From: Lujinxingia sediminis
Lineage (GTDB): Bacteria > Myxococcota_A > Bradymonadia > Bradymonadales > Bradymonadaceae
Assembly: GCF_004005565.1 (NCBI RefSeq)
Contig: NZ_SADD01000002.1
Location: 434,001 to 498,000 of the forward strand
DNA: 64,000 bases
Direction: 5' to 3'
A program made the position numbers and the translations under genes. This document shows positions 9,417-17,385 of this stretch, piece after piece. Under the pieces are notes generated by a model. The model had not been told where the DNA came from. It searched no databases and worked only from the letters and a program-made list of their open reading frames with translations. Position 1 is the stretch's first letter. Each line of letters begins with the position of its first letter.

Positions 9417-10400
9417 ATGACCCGGCCGAAGTCCAACGATTGCTCCCCACGACACGCCGTCGTCAAGCGCACATCGAGCCCTTTTGACCTCGACGTGTTG
9501 CGCGGCTGGTCCGAAGAACGCGATCCGGCTCTTGCCAGCCCCCATGCCCTCTCCGCTCTGGCCACCCTTCACCAACGTGACGCTTCCAACACTCCCATCG
9601 CCTCCTATCCCATCTTCGGCCCGGCGATCTTACTGGGGCGCTTTCACTCGCAACACTCCCCGGTCGATCTTCTCTTGGACAGCCTCCAGGACCACCAGAC
9701 GTACCGCCTCGGCTCCCCCCACGCCCATCTCGAATGGCTCCCCTCCGGCCAATGGGGTGTTCAAGCGCTCGCTCCTCAATCCCCCACCCTCCTCAACGAC
9801 GAACGCATCGACACCCTGGCGACCGCCCGCGAACTGCGAGCCGGCGACCGCATCACGCTCGGTGTAACGACCTTCGAGTTCGAACCTCACGACATCACGC
9901 GGGAGCACCACCAGCACCAACTCGACACGCTTCTCACCAGCTGCCGCCCGCCGGCGCTTTTTTTGATGCGTAGTGGCGCGCCCGCCGGCCCCTGCCACCC
10001 TCTCGATCCACAACGCTCCTTAACCCTGGGACGCTCCTACCCCCCGGCCAGAGTTCTGCCCAACTCCCACCACTGGCCCCCTCGGCCGGAGCACTTCTGG
10101 GACCTGAGCGGCTTGCCGGACATCGAGCGAAAGTTCGTCGCCTTCCAACACGCACGCCTCTTCTTTAAAGAGCAACGCTGGCATATCGAACCTCTCTCAA
10201 CTCGCCAGCGCACCTACGTTAACCGCATTCCCATCAACGTCCCGACGGCGCTGGAGCCCGGCGACGAGCTCGGCCTTGGCTCCGCCCTCTTCCACCTCCA
10301 ACTCCCCACAACCCACGTTCTTCCCCGGCGCAACATCACCCCTCCACGCCCCATCAACTGGAGCGAAGGACACCCCCCGGCTGAGGATCCTCAACGATGA
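9417..10400 (+). CDS. Double FHA-domain protein
   Basis: This 327-residue cytosolic protein appears to have two forkhead-associated domains, which bind phosphothreonine peptides. The first spans about residues 60-160 (PAILLGRFHSQHSPVDL then RELRAGDRITLGVTTFEFEP). The second spans about 200-315 (RSLTLGRSYPPARVLPNS, FQHARLFFKEQRWHIEPLS, VNRIPI, LEPGDELGLGSALFHL). Start 9417 has GGAG five bases upstream; the longer in-frame reading frame from 9129 is repeat array. The stop overlaps the start of the PP2C gene (ATGA), so the two are translationally coupled and probably act in one phospho-signalling module. FHA calls rest on GR/H patterns and are fairly, not fully, secure. Confidence 0.75.
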   Translation: MTRPKSNDCSPRHAVVKRTSSPFDLDVLRGWSEERDPALASPHALSALATLHQRDASNTPIASYPIFGPAILLGRFHSQHSPVDLLLDSLQDHQTYRLGSPHAHLEWLPSGQWGVQALAPQSPTLLNDERIDTLATARELRAGDRITLGVTTFEFEPHDITREHHQHQLDTLLTSCRPPALFLMRSGAPAGPCHPLDPQRSLTLGRSYPPARVLPNSHHWPPRPEHFWDLSGLPDIERKFVAFQHARLFFKEQRWHIEPLSTRQRTYVNRIPINVPTALEPGDELGLGSALFHLQLPTTHVLPRRNITPPRPINWSEGHPPAEDPQR

Positions 10401-11947
10401 GCGCCAGGCCAGACCCTCCGATCGCAATCCTGCCCTCCGAGCCCGATGCGCCCACCGCCTCCATCCTTCAGGGCTCAAACGCTCAGCCCTACCTGCGCTG
10501 GTCGGGACCCGCTGACTGGCTCCATGACGTCCGCGAGGCTTTCGCTCCTCCGGGGCACCCATGCCTCCCATCAACCACAGACGTACGCGACGAAACATCC
10601 CTCGCTCTCAAACTTCCTTCCCCGGACGCTCAACCCTTCGACGCCTGGGCCTGGCGAAACCTCGCCGACCACAAGGCTGTCGACGCTCTCCTGAACCTCA
10701 CCCGCGCCATTCAACAACTTCATCACCGTGGATGGACACTTCGAGGCCTGCGCACAGAAGATCTCCTCCTCGACACCTCTCGCGGCACCCTCCTGATCGC
10801 CGCTGCTCCTCGCCTCGCGCCCATGCCGCGAACCCCCGACAATGAGACCATCTGGCGCGACATCCGCGTCTTCGCCAAACTCGCCTACGAGAACTTCCTC
10901 GGCCACGAGTATCCCGGAGGCCATCACCTGGTCACCCTTCTCCAGGACCGCAACGCCCTGCGCGACGTTGGCCTCACACACCCGGCTCTCCCCCAGCTGC
11001 TCGCCGGCTGTGTCACCCCCTACGGCGACCTCGCCTACCGCCACACCGACGAACTCCTCGGCGGCCTCACACACCTGCGCACTGAACTCACACGCCCCTT
11101 GCAACTCGAAATCGCCTCGCGCTCCACCCAGGGAAACTACCTCTTCCGTCAAAACAACCAGGACAGCTGCGGGCACATCCTCCTCGACACGGTCTGCGAT
11201 TCCCAGACCCACCGCATGGGATTTTTCTGTGTCGCCGACGGCATCGGAGGCATCCAGGACGGTGCAGCCGCCAGCACCGCCGCCGTACGCGCGGCCTGCG
11301 CCGCCTTCATGCGCGCCTGGGAGCACGCCCCACCCCATGACATCCTCAACGCCCCCACCGAGCTTGCCCGTGCGATCGCCCGCGTCACAAGCCAACATCT
11401 GGCCCTTTACGGCGAATTCTCCCCCGATCAAAACCGCGGCGGCACAACCTTCACCGGTCTGGTCATCGCTGGCGAATACGCTGGCCTCTGCCACGTCGGC
11501 GACTCCCGCGCCTGGCTGCTACGCGACCAACACCTCTTCACTCTCTCCGAAGATCACACCCTGGCCAACATCTTCGAAAAACTCGACCACATCCCCTCAC
11601 CTGCCGAACGCGACGCCAGCCATCGCACCATCGCCCGCTTCCTGAGCACCGGCACCGAACTTGACGACGCCCGCATCGACACCTTCAGAAACGACCTCCC
11701 GGACCTCCTCAACCAGCCCGATCTTCCCTCCCGCGGGCTTCGCCTCCAGGACGGCGACCTCCTCATCTTGACCACCGATGGCGCACACGGCGAGCTGAGC
11801 AACAAAGATTTACATTCCCTCGCCCGGACCCACTACAACGCTCCAGACGCCCTCTGCGAAGCCATCGTCCACAACGCCCTCACACGCGTCGGAAAAGACA
11901 ACAGCACCGCCATGGTGATCCGCCTGAGCCGACGCACATCAGCCTGA
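10397..11947 (+). CDS. PP2C-type Ser/Thr phosphatase with N-terminal kinase-like domain
   Basis: This is a 516-residue protein. The C-terminal part (about residues 250-516) has PP2C signatures: NNQD for the first metal Asp, VADGIGG near residue 280, GGTTFTGLVIAGEYAGLCHVGDSRAWLL, LSEDHTL, and LLILTTDGAHGEL. It should dephosphorylate Ser/Thr-phosphoproteins using Mg or Mn. The N-terminal part (HHRGWTLRGLRTEDLLLD, then a helical lobe) looks like the C-lobe of a protein kinase in which HRDLKPxN has become LRGLRTED. It lacks recognisable ATP-binding Lys and DFG, so it is likely a pseudokinase. The 4-base overlap with the upstream FHA gene implies co-translation. No repeat copies interrupt it. Confidence 0.82.
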   Translation: MSARPDPPIAILPSEPDAPTASILQGSNAQPYLRWSGPADWLHDVREAFAPPGHPCLPSTTDVRDETSLALKLPSPDAQPFDAWAWRNLADHKAVDALLNLTRAIQQLHHRGWTLRGLRTEDLLLDTSRGTLLIAAAPRLAPMPRTPDNETIWRDIRVFAKLAYENFLGHEYPGGHHLVTLLQDRNALRDVGLTHPALPQLLAGCVTPYGDLAYRHTDELLGGLTHLRTELTRPLQLEIASRSTQGNYLFRQNNQDSCGHILLDTVCDSQTHRMGFFCVADGIGGIQDGAAASTAAVRAACAAFMRAWEHAPPHDILNAPTELARAIARVTSQHLALYGEFSPDQNRGGTTFTGLVIAGEYAGLCHVGDSRAWLLRDQHLFTLSEDHTLANIFEKLDHIPSPAERDASHRTIARFLSTGTELDDARIDTFRNDLPDLLNQPDLPSRGLRLQDGDLLILTTDGAHGELSNKDLHSLARTHYNAPDALCEAIVHNALTRVGKDNSTAMVIRLSRRTSA

Positions 11948-12035
11948 CGCTGAACATCTTTTTACTTGTCCATCTCCAGCTCGCTCCTAGTTTGGCTGTA
12001 CTCGTTTTCAGCCATCCCTCTTTTTGGGAGCATCT

Positions 12036-13328
12036 ATGCGTGGGGACACATCCCGCTCGCCGGTCCTCGATCGGCGGCCTGATATCGACGCCACCGTCGC
12101 GCGCTTTCGTGACGTGCGAGGCACCACCGAACGCCTCGCCGAACCGATCCCGGCCGAAGATCAGGTCGTTCAGTCCATGGCCGATGCCAGCCCCACCAAA
12201 TGGCATCGCGCCCACACAAGCTGGTTCTTTGAAACCTTTGTCCTGGCACCCCACCTGCCCGGCTACCAGCCTTTCCATCCTCGCTTCGCCCTGCTCTTTA
12301 ACTCCTATTATCAGGGCGCCGGACCTCAATACCCACGCCACCTCCGGGGCACCCTGGGCCGCCCTACCTGCGACGAGATCGCCCGCTACCGTCGCCACGT
12401 CGACAGCGCCGTTGAGCATCTTTTTGCCTCTCACCCCGACCGCCTGGACGATGTCACTCCCTTGATCGAAGTCGGCCTGGAACACGAGCGTCAGCATCAA
12501 GAACTCTTACTCACCGATATCAAACACGCGCTCGCCACACATCCGCTCCAACCCGCCTACAACGACCTGAGCGAGGCCCCACACCAGGAACCCATGCCTC
12601 TGCGCTGGCGATCCTACAGCGGTGGCGTCTACCGCATCGGGCACTCCGATACCCTCAAAACCTTCGCCTTCGACAACGAGCGCCCCCGCCACGGCGTCTT
12701 CCTGGAGCCCTTTGCCCTTGCCGACCGTCTCATGACCAACGGCGAAGTACTCAACTTCATCGAGGACGGCGGCTACGATGACCCGCGCTGGTGGCTCTCC
12801 GCCGGCTGGGACCTCGTTCAGCGCGAAGGCTGGCGCTCCCCCCTCTACTGGCAGAACATCGACGAGCAGTGGCACACCTTCACCCTCGGCGGCCCGCGCC
12901 AACTCCGCCTCGATGAACCCGCCTGCCACCTGAGCTTCTTCGAGGCCGACGCCTACGCGCGCTGGGCCGGAGCCCGTCTCCCTACCGAGGCCGAATGGGA
13001 GGTCGCCTGCGCAGAGCTCCCCCTCCACGGCAACCTCCTGGAGAGCAAGGCACTTCACCCCCGCCCCGCCCCTGAAGCCTCCTCCAACGCGCTCCGACAA
13101 ACCTTCGGCGACGTCTGGGAGTGGACCGCCAGCCCTTACTCCCCCTACCCCGGCTTTGAGCCCTGGTCGGCAACCCTGGGCGAGTACAACGGCAAGTTCA
13201 TGTGCAACCAATTCGTCTTACGCGGTGGCTCCTGCCTGACCGCGACGGACCATATCCGACCGACCTATCGAAACTTTTTTCCGCCTCAGGCCCGCTGGCA
13301 ATGCACCGGCATTCGTCTGGCCCGCTGA
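12036..13328 (+). CDS. egtB: Ergothioneine biosynthesis sulfoxide synthase EgtB
   Basis: EgtB is a non-heme iron enzyme that oxidatively joins a sulfur donor (gamma-glutamylcysteine or cysteine) to hercynine. This 430-residue protein has the expected two-part build. The N-terminal DinB-like bundle carries the iron ligands: His in WHRAHTSWFFETF, plus HERQHQE (HxxxHxE) near residue 152. The C-terminal formylglycine-generating-enzyme-like domain has RLPTEAEWEVAC, DVWEWTASPY, FVLRGGSCLT and a terminal GIRLAR. Start 12036 follows GGGAG by 5 bases; a TTG at 12024 is in frame but less likely. egtD follows after 44 bases in the same direction, which strongly supports the assignment. Confidence 0.96.
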   Translation: MRGDTSRSPVLDRRPDIDATVARFRDVRGTTERLAEPIPAEDQVVQSMADASPTKWHRAHTSWFFETFVLAPHLPGYQPFHPRFALLFNSYYQGAGPQYPRHLRGTLGRPTCDEIARYRRHVDSAVEHLFASHPDRLDDVTPLIEVGLEHERQHQELLLTDIKHALATHPLQPAYNDLSEAPHQEPMPLRWRSYSGGVYRIGHSDTLKTFAFDNERPRHGVFLEPFALADRLMTNGEVLNFIEDGGYDDPRWWLSAGWDLVQREGWRSPLYWQNIDEQWHTFTLGGPRQLRLDEPACHLSFFEADAYARWAGARLPTEAEWEVACAELPLHGNLLESKALHPRPAPEASSNALRQTFGDVWEWTASPYSPYPGFEPWSATLGEYNGKFMCNQFVLRGGSCLTATDHIRPTYRNFFPPQARWQCTGIRLAR

Positions 13329-13372
13329 TATCCCCGAATAGTTCCCTGATACTCTCTGCGTGTGAGCCTTTC

Positions 13373-14335
13373 ATGAGCCTTGATACCACCCCCTTCCCCT
13401 CCCCAGCATCGCGCTTCCTTGCGGACGTCGTCGATGGTCTGACTCGTTCTCAAAAATACCTGCCCTGCAAATACCTCTATGACGATCGCGGCTCCCAGCT
13501 TTTTAACGCCATCTGCGAGCTTCCCGAGTATTACCCCACACGCACCGAACTCGCCCTCACCGAACGCTTCGCCCCGGAGATCGCTCAGCGCATCGGCGAG
13601 AGCGCAAATCTCATTGAACTCGGCGCTGGTAGTGGAACTAAAACACGGGCGCTGCTCGCACACCTCGAAGATCCGGCCGCCTACATCCCGGTTGATATCT
13701 CCTCGCATGAGCTCTCACGCTGCGTGCGCGCGATCTCCTCACAGTTCCCCCAACTCACCGTGAAGCCGGTCGTGGCCGACTATACCGGAGACTGGTCCTT
13801 GCCTCGCCTGGCCCGAAGCGCCCGCTCGCTCTTCTACTTTCCCGGCTCCACCATCGGTAACTTTGAGCCGGCCGCAGCGCGCGACTTCCTCGCCCAGAAA
13901 GCCGCCCTCGCCGGCAATGACGGCGCCCTGCTCATCGGCGTCGATCTCAAAAAAGACCCCGCCATTCTCGAAGCCGCCTACAATGACCGCGCCGGCATCA
14001 CCGCTGAGTTCAACCTCAACCTGCTGCGGCGCATCAACCGCGAGCTCAACGCCGACTTCGCGCTGCACGACTTCCGCCACCAGGCCGTCTACAACGCCGA
14101 GGAAGGTCGCGTCGAAATGCACCTGATCAGCGTCCGCGACCAGCAAATCGCCCTGCCCGGTCACACCATCGAGTTCCAAAAGGGCGAGTCCATCATCACG
14201 GAACATTCCTACAAATACGCCATCCAGGAGTTCGCAAGACTCGCGGAAGACTCCCACTGGCGCACCCGCTCATTCTGGATCGACCCCGACGGCCTTTTCA
14301 GCCTCTGGTATCTGGAGACCACAGAGATGCACTGA
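13373..14335 (+). CDS. egtD: L-histidine N(alpha)-methyltransferase EgtD
   Basis: EgtD trimethylates histidine to hercynine with SAM, the first step of ergothioneine synthesis. The 320-residue protein has the family's usual length and motifs: YDDRGSQLFNAICELPEYYPTR near the N-terminus, the SAM site IELGAGSGTKTR, PVDIS, LFYFPGSTIGNF, LIGVDLKKD and the C-terminal LFSLWYLE. Start MSLDTTPFP is chosen by alignment with family N-termini; the ribosome site is weak. An in-frame extension to 13202 overlaps egtB and is not credible. It forms an operon with egtB, together converting histidine to the ergothioneine sulfoxide intermediate. No egtE or egtC is seen here. Confidence 0.96.
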   Translation: MSLDTTPFPSPASRFLADVVDGLTRSQKYLPCKYLYDDRGSQLFNAICELPEYYPTRTELALTERFAPEIAQRIGESANLIELGAGSGTKTRALLAHLEDPAAYIPVDISSHELSRCVRAISSQFPQLTVKPVVADYTGDWSLPRLARSARSLFYFPGSTIGNFEPAAARDFLAQKAALAGNDGALLIGVDLKKDPAILEAAYNDRAGITAEFNLNLLRRINRELNADFALHDFRHQAVYNAEEGRVEMHLISVRDQQIALPGHTIEFQKGESIITEHSYKYAIQEFARLAEDSHWRTRSFWIDPDGLFSLWYLETTEMH

Positions 14336-14352
14336 TGCCCTCGACCCTGCTC

Positions 14353-15237
14353 TTACTCAAAACTCCCGGGCATACCTCGCGGCCAGAACACGCTCCGAGC
14401 CGGATACTCATCGAGTTGACGCTCACGCCACTCACCGCCGTGGCGCGCCGGCCACAACCCGACCCGTTCGGCCTCCGAGGCCTCCCACACCGAAGATTGA
14501 TGATGATCAAACTCCGGACTCACAAACGCCGCACCAGTGACCTGCTCCCACAAGACCTGCTGCAACGCGGCGACAACCCGGTTCTCCGGTTGAGCCCACG
14601 CTGCAGCATCTGCAGGCTCCGCCTGAGCATCCGCCGCTCCCATTCCCTCCCAGCTCGCTCCATCCTTGCGCCAGAGCATCGCCAACCCGGCCGATTCTTC
14701 CACCGCGGGCTCTACCCGCACGCGCCACTCCGAGACACCTTCTCCTGGCACACCCGACGCCTCCACCCATACCCCCGGGCCCACCTCCTTCATCGAGAAG
14801 ATGCGCAGCACCACACCTTCGCGCCCCCCGTCAGCTCGCATAAAAAAGCTCAGCTCAAAACGCGTGGTCTCATTCAACGGGTCCAGAACCATCAGCGCCA
14901 TCTGCACCGCTTCCGCTGCCGGGCTCGCCCCTTGCCGATCACGCAACGGCCACAGCCCGTGAAACACCACATCCCAAACCTGCTCCCGAAACACCGGGTC
15001 CACGACGTCCCAGGCCTCAAACACCACGACCTCAGCATCGTCACGAAGCCCCAGAGGCCACATCTTTTCAACGGGCCGGGCCTCCCATCCCATCCACCCC
15101 ACGCGCTCATCCTCCAGCCCCAGCAACCCGCCCTCCAGGCGCCCCGATGACCGCTCAACCGGCGCGCCGCTCGCACATCCCGCCGCAACCATCAGCCCCA
15201 ACAACCACACCCGGCCTGTCCATCGGCCTAACGCCAT
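14353..15237 (-). CDS. Hypothetical lipoprotein
   Basis: This 294-residue predicted lipoprotein has start 15237 with AAGGAG about 5 bases upstream. A signal peptide (RVWLLGLMVAAGC) ends at a convincing lipobox, with Cys followed by ASG. The mature part contains AEVVVFEAWDVVDPVF, FELSFFMRADGG and an Ala/Glu-rich segment, with no motif I recognise. It converges on egtD with only 17 bases between the stops. The gene upstream on the same strand encodes an outer-membrane barrel 59 bases away, so the two may be co-transcribed. Confidence 0.65.
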   Translation of the reverse strand: MALGRWTGRVWLLGLMVAAGCASGAPVERSSGRLEGGLLGLEDERVGWMGWEARPVEKMWPLGLRDDAEVVVFEAWDVVDPVFREQVWDVVFHGLWPLRDRQGASPAAEAVQMALMVLDPLNETTRFELSFFMRADGGREGVVLRIFSMKEVGPGVWVEASGVPGEGVSEWRVRVEPAVEESAGLAMLWRKDGASWEGMGAADAQAEPADAAAWAQPENRVVAALQQVLWEQVTGAAFVSPEFDHHQSSVWEASEAERVGLWPARHGGEWRERQLDEYPARSVFWPRGMPGSFE

Positions 15238-15296
15238 CGCCACTCCTTCCAACCTGCATCATCACAACCACACGATCCGCTCGCCGACCTTTACGC

Positions 15297-16388
15297 CTAG
15301 TCCTGACCGCCAGCACGATACGCTACACTCAACCCGAGCACCTGCCGACCATACGCCTCACCCACTCCAAACTCCTGCGCATAAAGATCATAGCGAAGCT
15401 CCACCTCCCAGTTCTCAGCAACCTGACGTGCCACGGCAACCACAAACGCGTTTCGGTTCTCATCGTCGATCACAAACGTCTCATCGATCAGAACCGGGTC
15501 TTCATATCGCGTCCGCTGAACCTCTGCCCGACCCGAAACGAAGATCTCCCACGGTCCGGGCAGGGTCAATGAGGCCTCCACCTGATGGCGACGCAACCCC
15601 TGCCCGTAAGAATTGGATTGGTTGCGCTGATAGGCATACCCCAGCTCCGCCACCAACCAACGCCGATAACTCACCCCAGCCTGGACCACGTCGAATACGT
15701 CGGCGCGCCGCGCGCCTTCCTCCCAATCCAGGGTCTGATTCCCTCGCAGACGCAGCGGCTCACCCTCAAACCCTCGCCAACTTCGACTCCAGGCAGCCCG
15801 CGCCCACATATCCGAACGCAAGCGAAACGCCGCACCTGCCTGCACCATCGGTCCCTGACTGCTCACCTCCGGTTGCGGCTTAAATCCGAAATAGCGCCAC
15901 CCTCCTCCCCCCCACATCCGCAACGGTCCCCCCGACCACATCACCTGCCCGCTTGCTCCCGCCCTCACATAATCACGTACGCTGACCCGCTCACTGCGAT
16001 CTTTGACATCCCCCGACGCGCTCACCGCCAGCCCCGACTCAAACCAGCGCGCCCCCGCCACCTGCGCCGCACTCAAAAACGCATCGGCCTCACGCGCCCC
16101 CCAGAACACCTTTCCACCGTGCTGGACCTGCCCCCGCACCTGACCTCGTTCTCCCACATCCGACTCAAGCTCAAGCTCCCCATAATAGCGTGTCAGCCCA
16201 TCGCCCGCGCTGCCCGCCCCCTCTTCCCGGGACGGATTGCTGTCATACTCACTGCCCGCGCGCACCGCCGCCTCCCAGCGAGCCTCCTGCGCCCCGGCCT
16301 CAACGCTGAGGCACAGGCCGACCACCCACACCCCGATCCCCGCCCCATGTGCGATCGCCCGAATCAAACACTCCCTTATGGCAACCAC
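15297..16388 (-). CDS. Outer-membrane beta-barrel protein
   Basis: This 363-residue exported protein has a Sec signal peptide (AGIGVWVVGLCLSVEAGAQ, predicted cut after AGA). It is followed by alternating amphipathic beta-strand patterns such as YYGELELESDVGERGQV, AAFRLRSDMWARAAWSRSW and WEVELRYDLYAQ. The terminal strand LGLSVAYRAGGQD is short of a clear C-terminal aromatic. A SEYDSNPSR segment near the mature N-terminus is like that of surface-exposed barrel families reported in predatory delta-proteobacteria. The start is uncertain: GTG at 16388 is used, but a TTG at 16367 lies just after AAGGGAG. It is divergent from the LolB-like lipoprotein gene. The transported substrate is unknown. Confidence 0.7.
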   Translation of the reverse strand: MVAIRECLIRAIAHGAGIGVWVVGLCLSVEAGAQEARWEAAVRAGSEYDSNPSREEGAGSAGDGLTRYYGELELESDVGERGQVRGQVQHGGKVFWGAREADAFLSAAQVAGARWFESGLAVSASGDVKDRSERVSVRDYVRAGASGQVMWSGGPLRMWGGGGWRYFGFKPQPEVSSQGPMVQAGAAFRLRSDMWARAAWSRSWRGFEGEPLRLRGNQTLDWEEGARRADVFDVVQAGVSYRRWLVAELGYAYQRNQSNSYGQGLRRHQVEASLTLPGPWEIFVSGRAEVQRTRYEDPVLIDETFVIDDENRNAFVVAVARQVAENWEVELRYDLYAQEFGVGEAYGRQVLGLSVAYRAGGQD

Positions 16389-16471
16389 CCTCGACTCGTC
16401 CTATGCTGACCGCGCACCATCTGCAGTGAGACTCGAAATCACAACTTCCTTATCTTTGCCCCAAGACGACC

Positions 16472-17293
16472 ATGTTCCCTGGCGCTTTTCAACGCTGCTC
16501 TCGTGCTCTTCTGCTCACCGGGATCCTGATGCTGGCAGTCGCCTGCACCAAAACCATCCCACCGCCGGACAACGCACTCGAAGATCCTGCGGAGCTGCGC
16601 GCGGCCATCGACCAGCGCTACGCCCACGTCAACGACGCCCGCTTCAAAGAAGTCACCCTGGAGTACTTCGGCGAGGGCGAACGCGTCCGCGTCCGACAAC
16701 TTATCCTCGTTCAGAAACCCGCCAACCTCCGCGTGCAGACACGTTTGCCCGGCTCCGACGAAATCCTCAACCTCCTGGTCAGCGACGGCGAAACATTCGC
16801 CATGCACCAGCGCGATACAAACGATTACTACACCGGCAATCCCACCCGTGAGAACATCAACCGTCTGCTCCCCGTCGATCTCTCCGGCGCCGACGTCGTC
16901 CGCGTGATGTTCGGCGGTGCCCCCTGGGACCGCTTTGATCGCGAGCCTGGCATCGACGCCCTCGACTGGGACCGCCGCCGCGGCCTCTACAGACTCAGCC
17001 GCACGACCGCCTCCGGGGGTACCCTCTCACTCTTTGTTCGCCACACCGACTTCGCCGTCACCGAAGTCCTGGAACAAGGCCCCGACGAGCATACCCTTTA
17101 CCGTTACACCACCGAGGGCTGGCGCGATCTCGGCGAGTTGGTGATGCCTGCTTACCGTCGCTTTATATGGCCTGACCGTGATCTTGACTTCTCTCTGGAT
17201 GTGCGTGAGACTCAACTTAACATTTCGCTGCAACAACCTCTCTTCGAGCTTCCGCCACCCGCCGGGAGTCGAGTCATCGACGTCAATGGCTGA
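16472..17293 (+). CDS. LolA/LolB-like outer-membrane lipoprotein
   Basis: This 273-residue lipoprotein has signal LLLTGILMLAVAC, with Cys as the lipidation site. The mature part (EVTLEYFGEGERVRVRQLILVQKPANLRVQTRLPG, LLVSDGETFAMH, VDLSGADVVRVMFGG) resembles the LolA/LolB or DUF4292 half-barrel that binds lipid or the acyl chains of lipoproteins. The family is a fold-level call, and true LolB orthology is not shown. It could assist lipoprotein localisation at the outer membrane. The MshEN-domain gene follows 92 bases downstream in the same direction. The short hairpin after the stop has no U-run, so read-through is likely. Confidence 0.65.
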   Translation: MFPGAFQRCSRALLLTGILMLAVACTKTIPPPDNALEDPAELRAAIDQRYAHVNDARFKEVTLEYFGEGERVRVRQLILVQKPANLRVQTRLPGSDEILNLLVSDGETFAMHQRDTNDYYTGNPTRENINRLLPVDLSGADVVRVMFGGAPWDRFDREPGIDALDWDRRRGLYRLSRTTASGGTLSLFVRHTDFAVTEVLEQGPDEHTLYRYTTEGWRDLGELVMPAYRRFIWPDRDLDFSLDVRETQLNISLQQPLFELPPPAGSRVIDVNG

Positions 17294-17385
17294 GCCTCTT
17301 TTCAAAGGCTCGTTGACCCTGCGGCCCAGGCCTCAACGCCCTCATCGGGCCGCGCCCCCCGTCAGATCCCAGGACAGCGTTCTCG

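Noticed and set aside
8617-9420. Open reading frames through array 3 encoding WHPNFSFMSERLAPE-type repeats
   Set aside because: All frames stay open because the 34-base unit lacks stops; there is no ribosome site and the product is pure translated repeat. The FHA gene's own start at 9417 is better supported.
17283-17305. GAGCCT/AGGCTC hairpin after the LolB-like gene as a terminator
   Set aside because: The stem is only 6 base pairs with an 8-base loop and no T-run, so it is not convincing.
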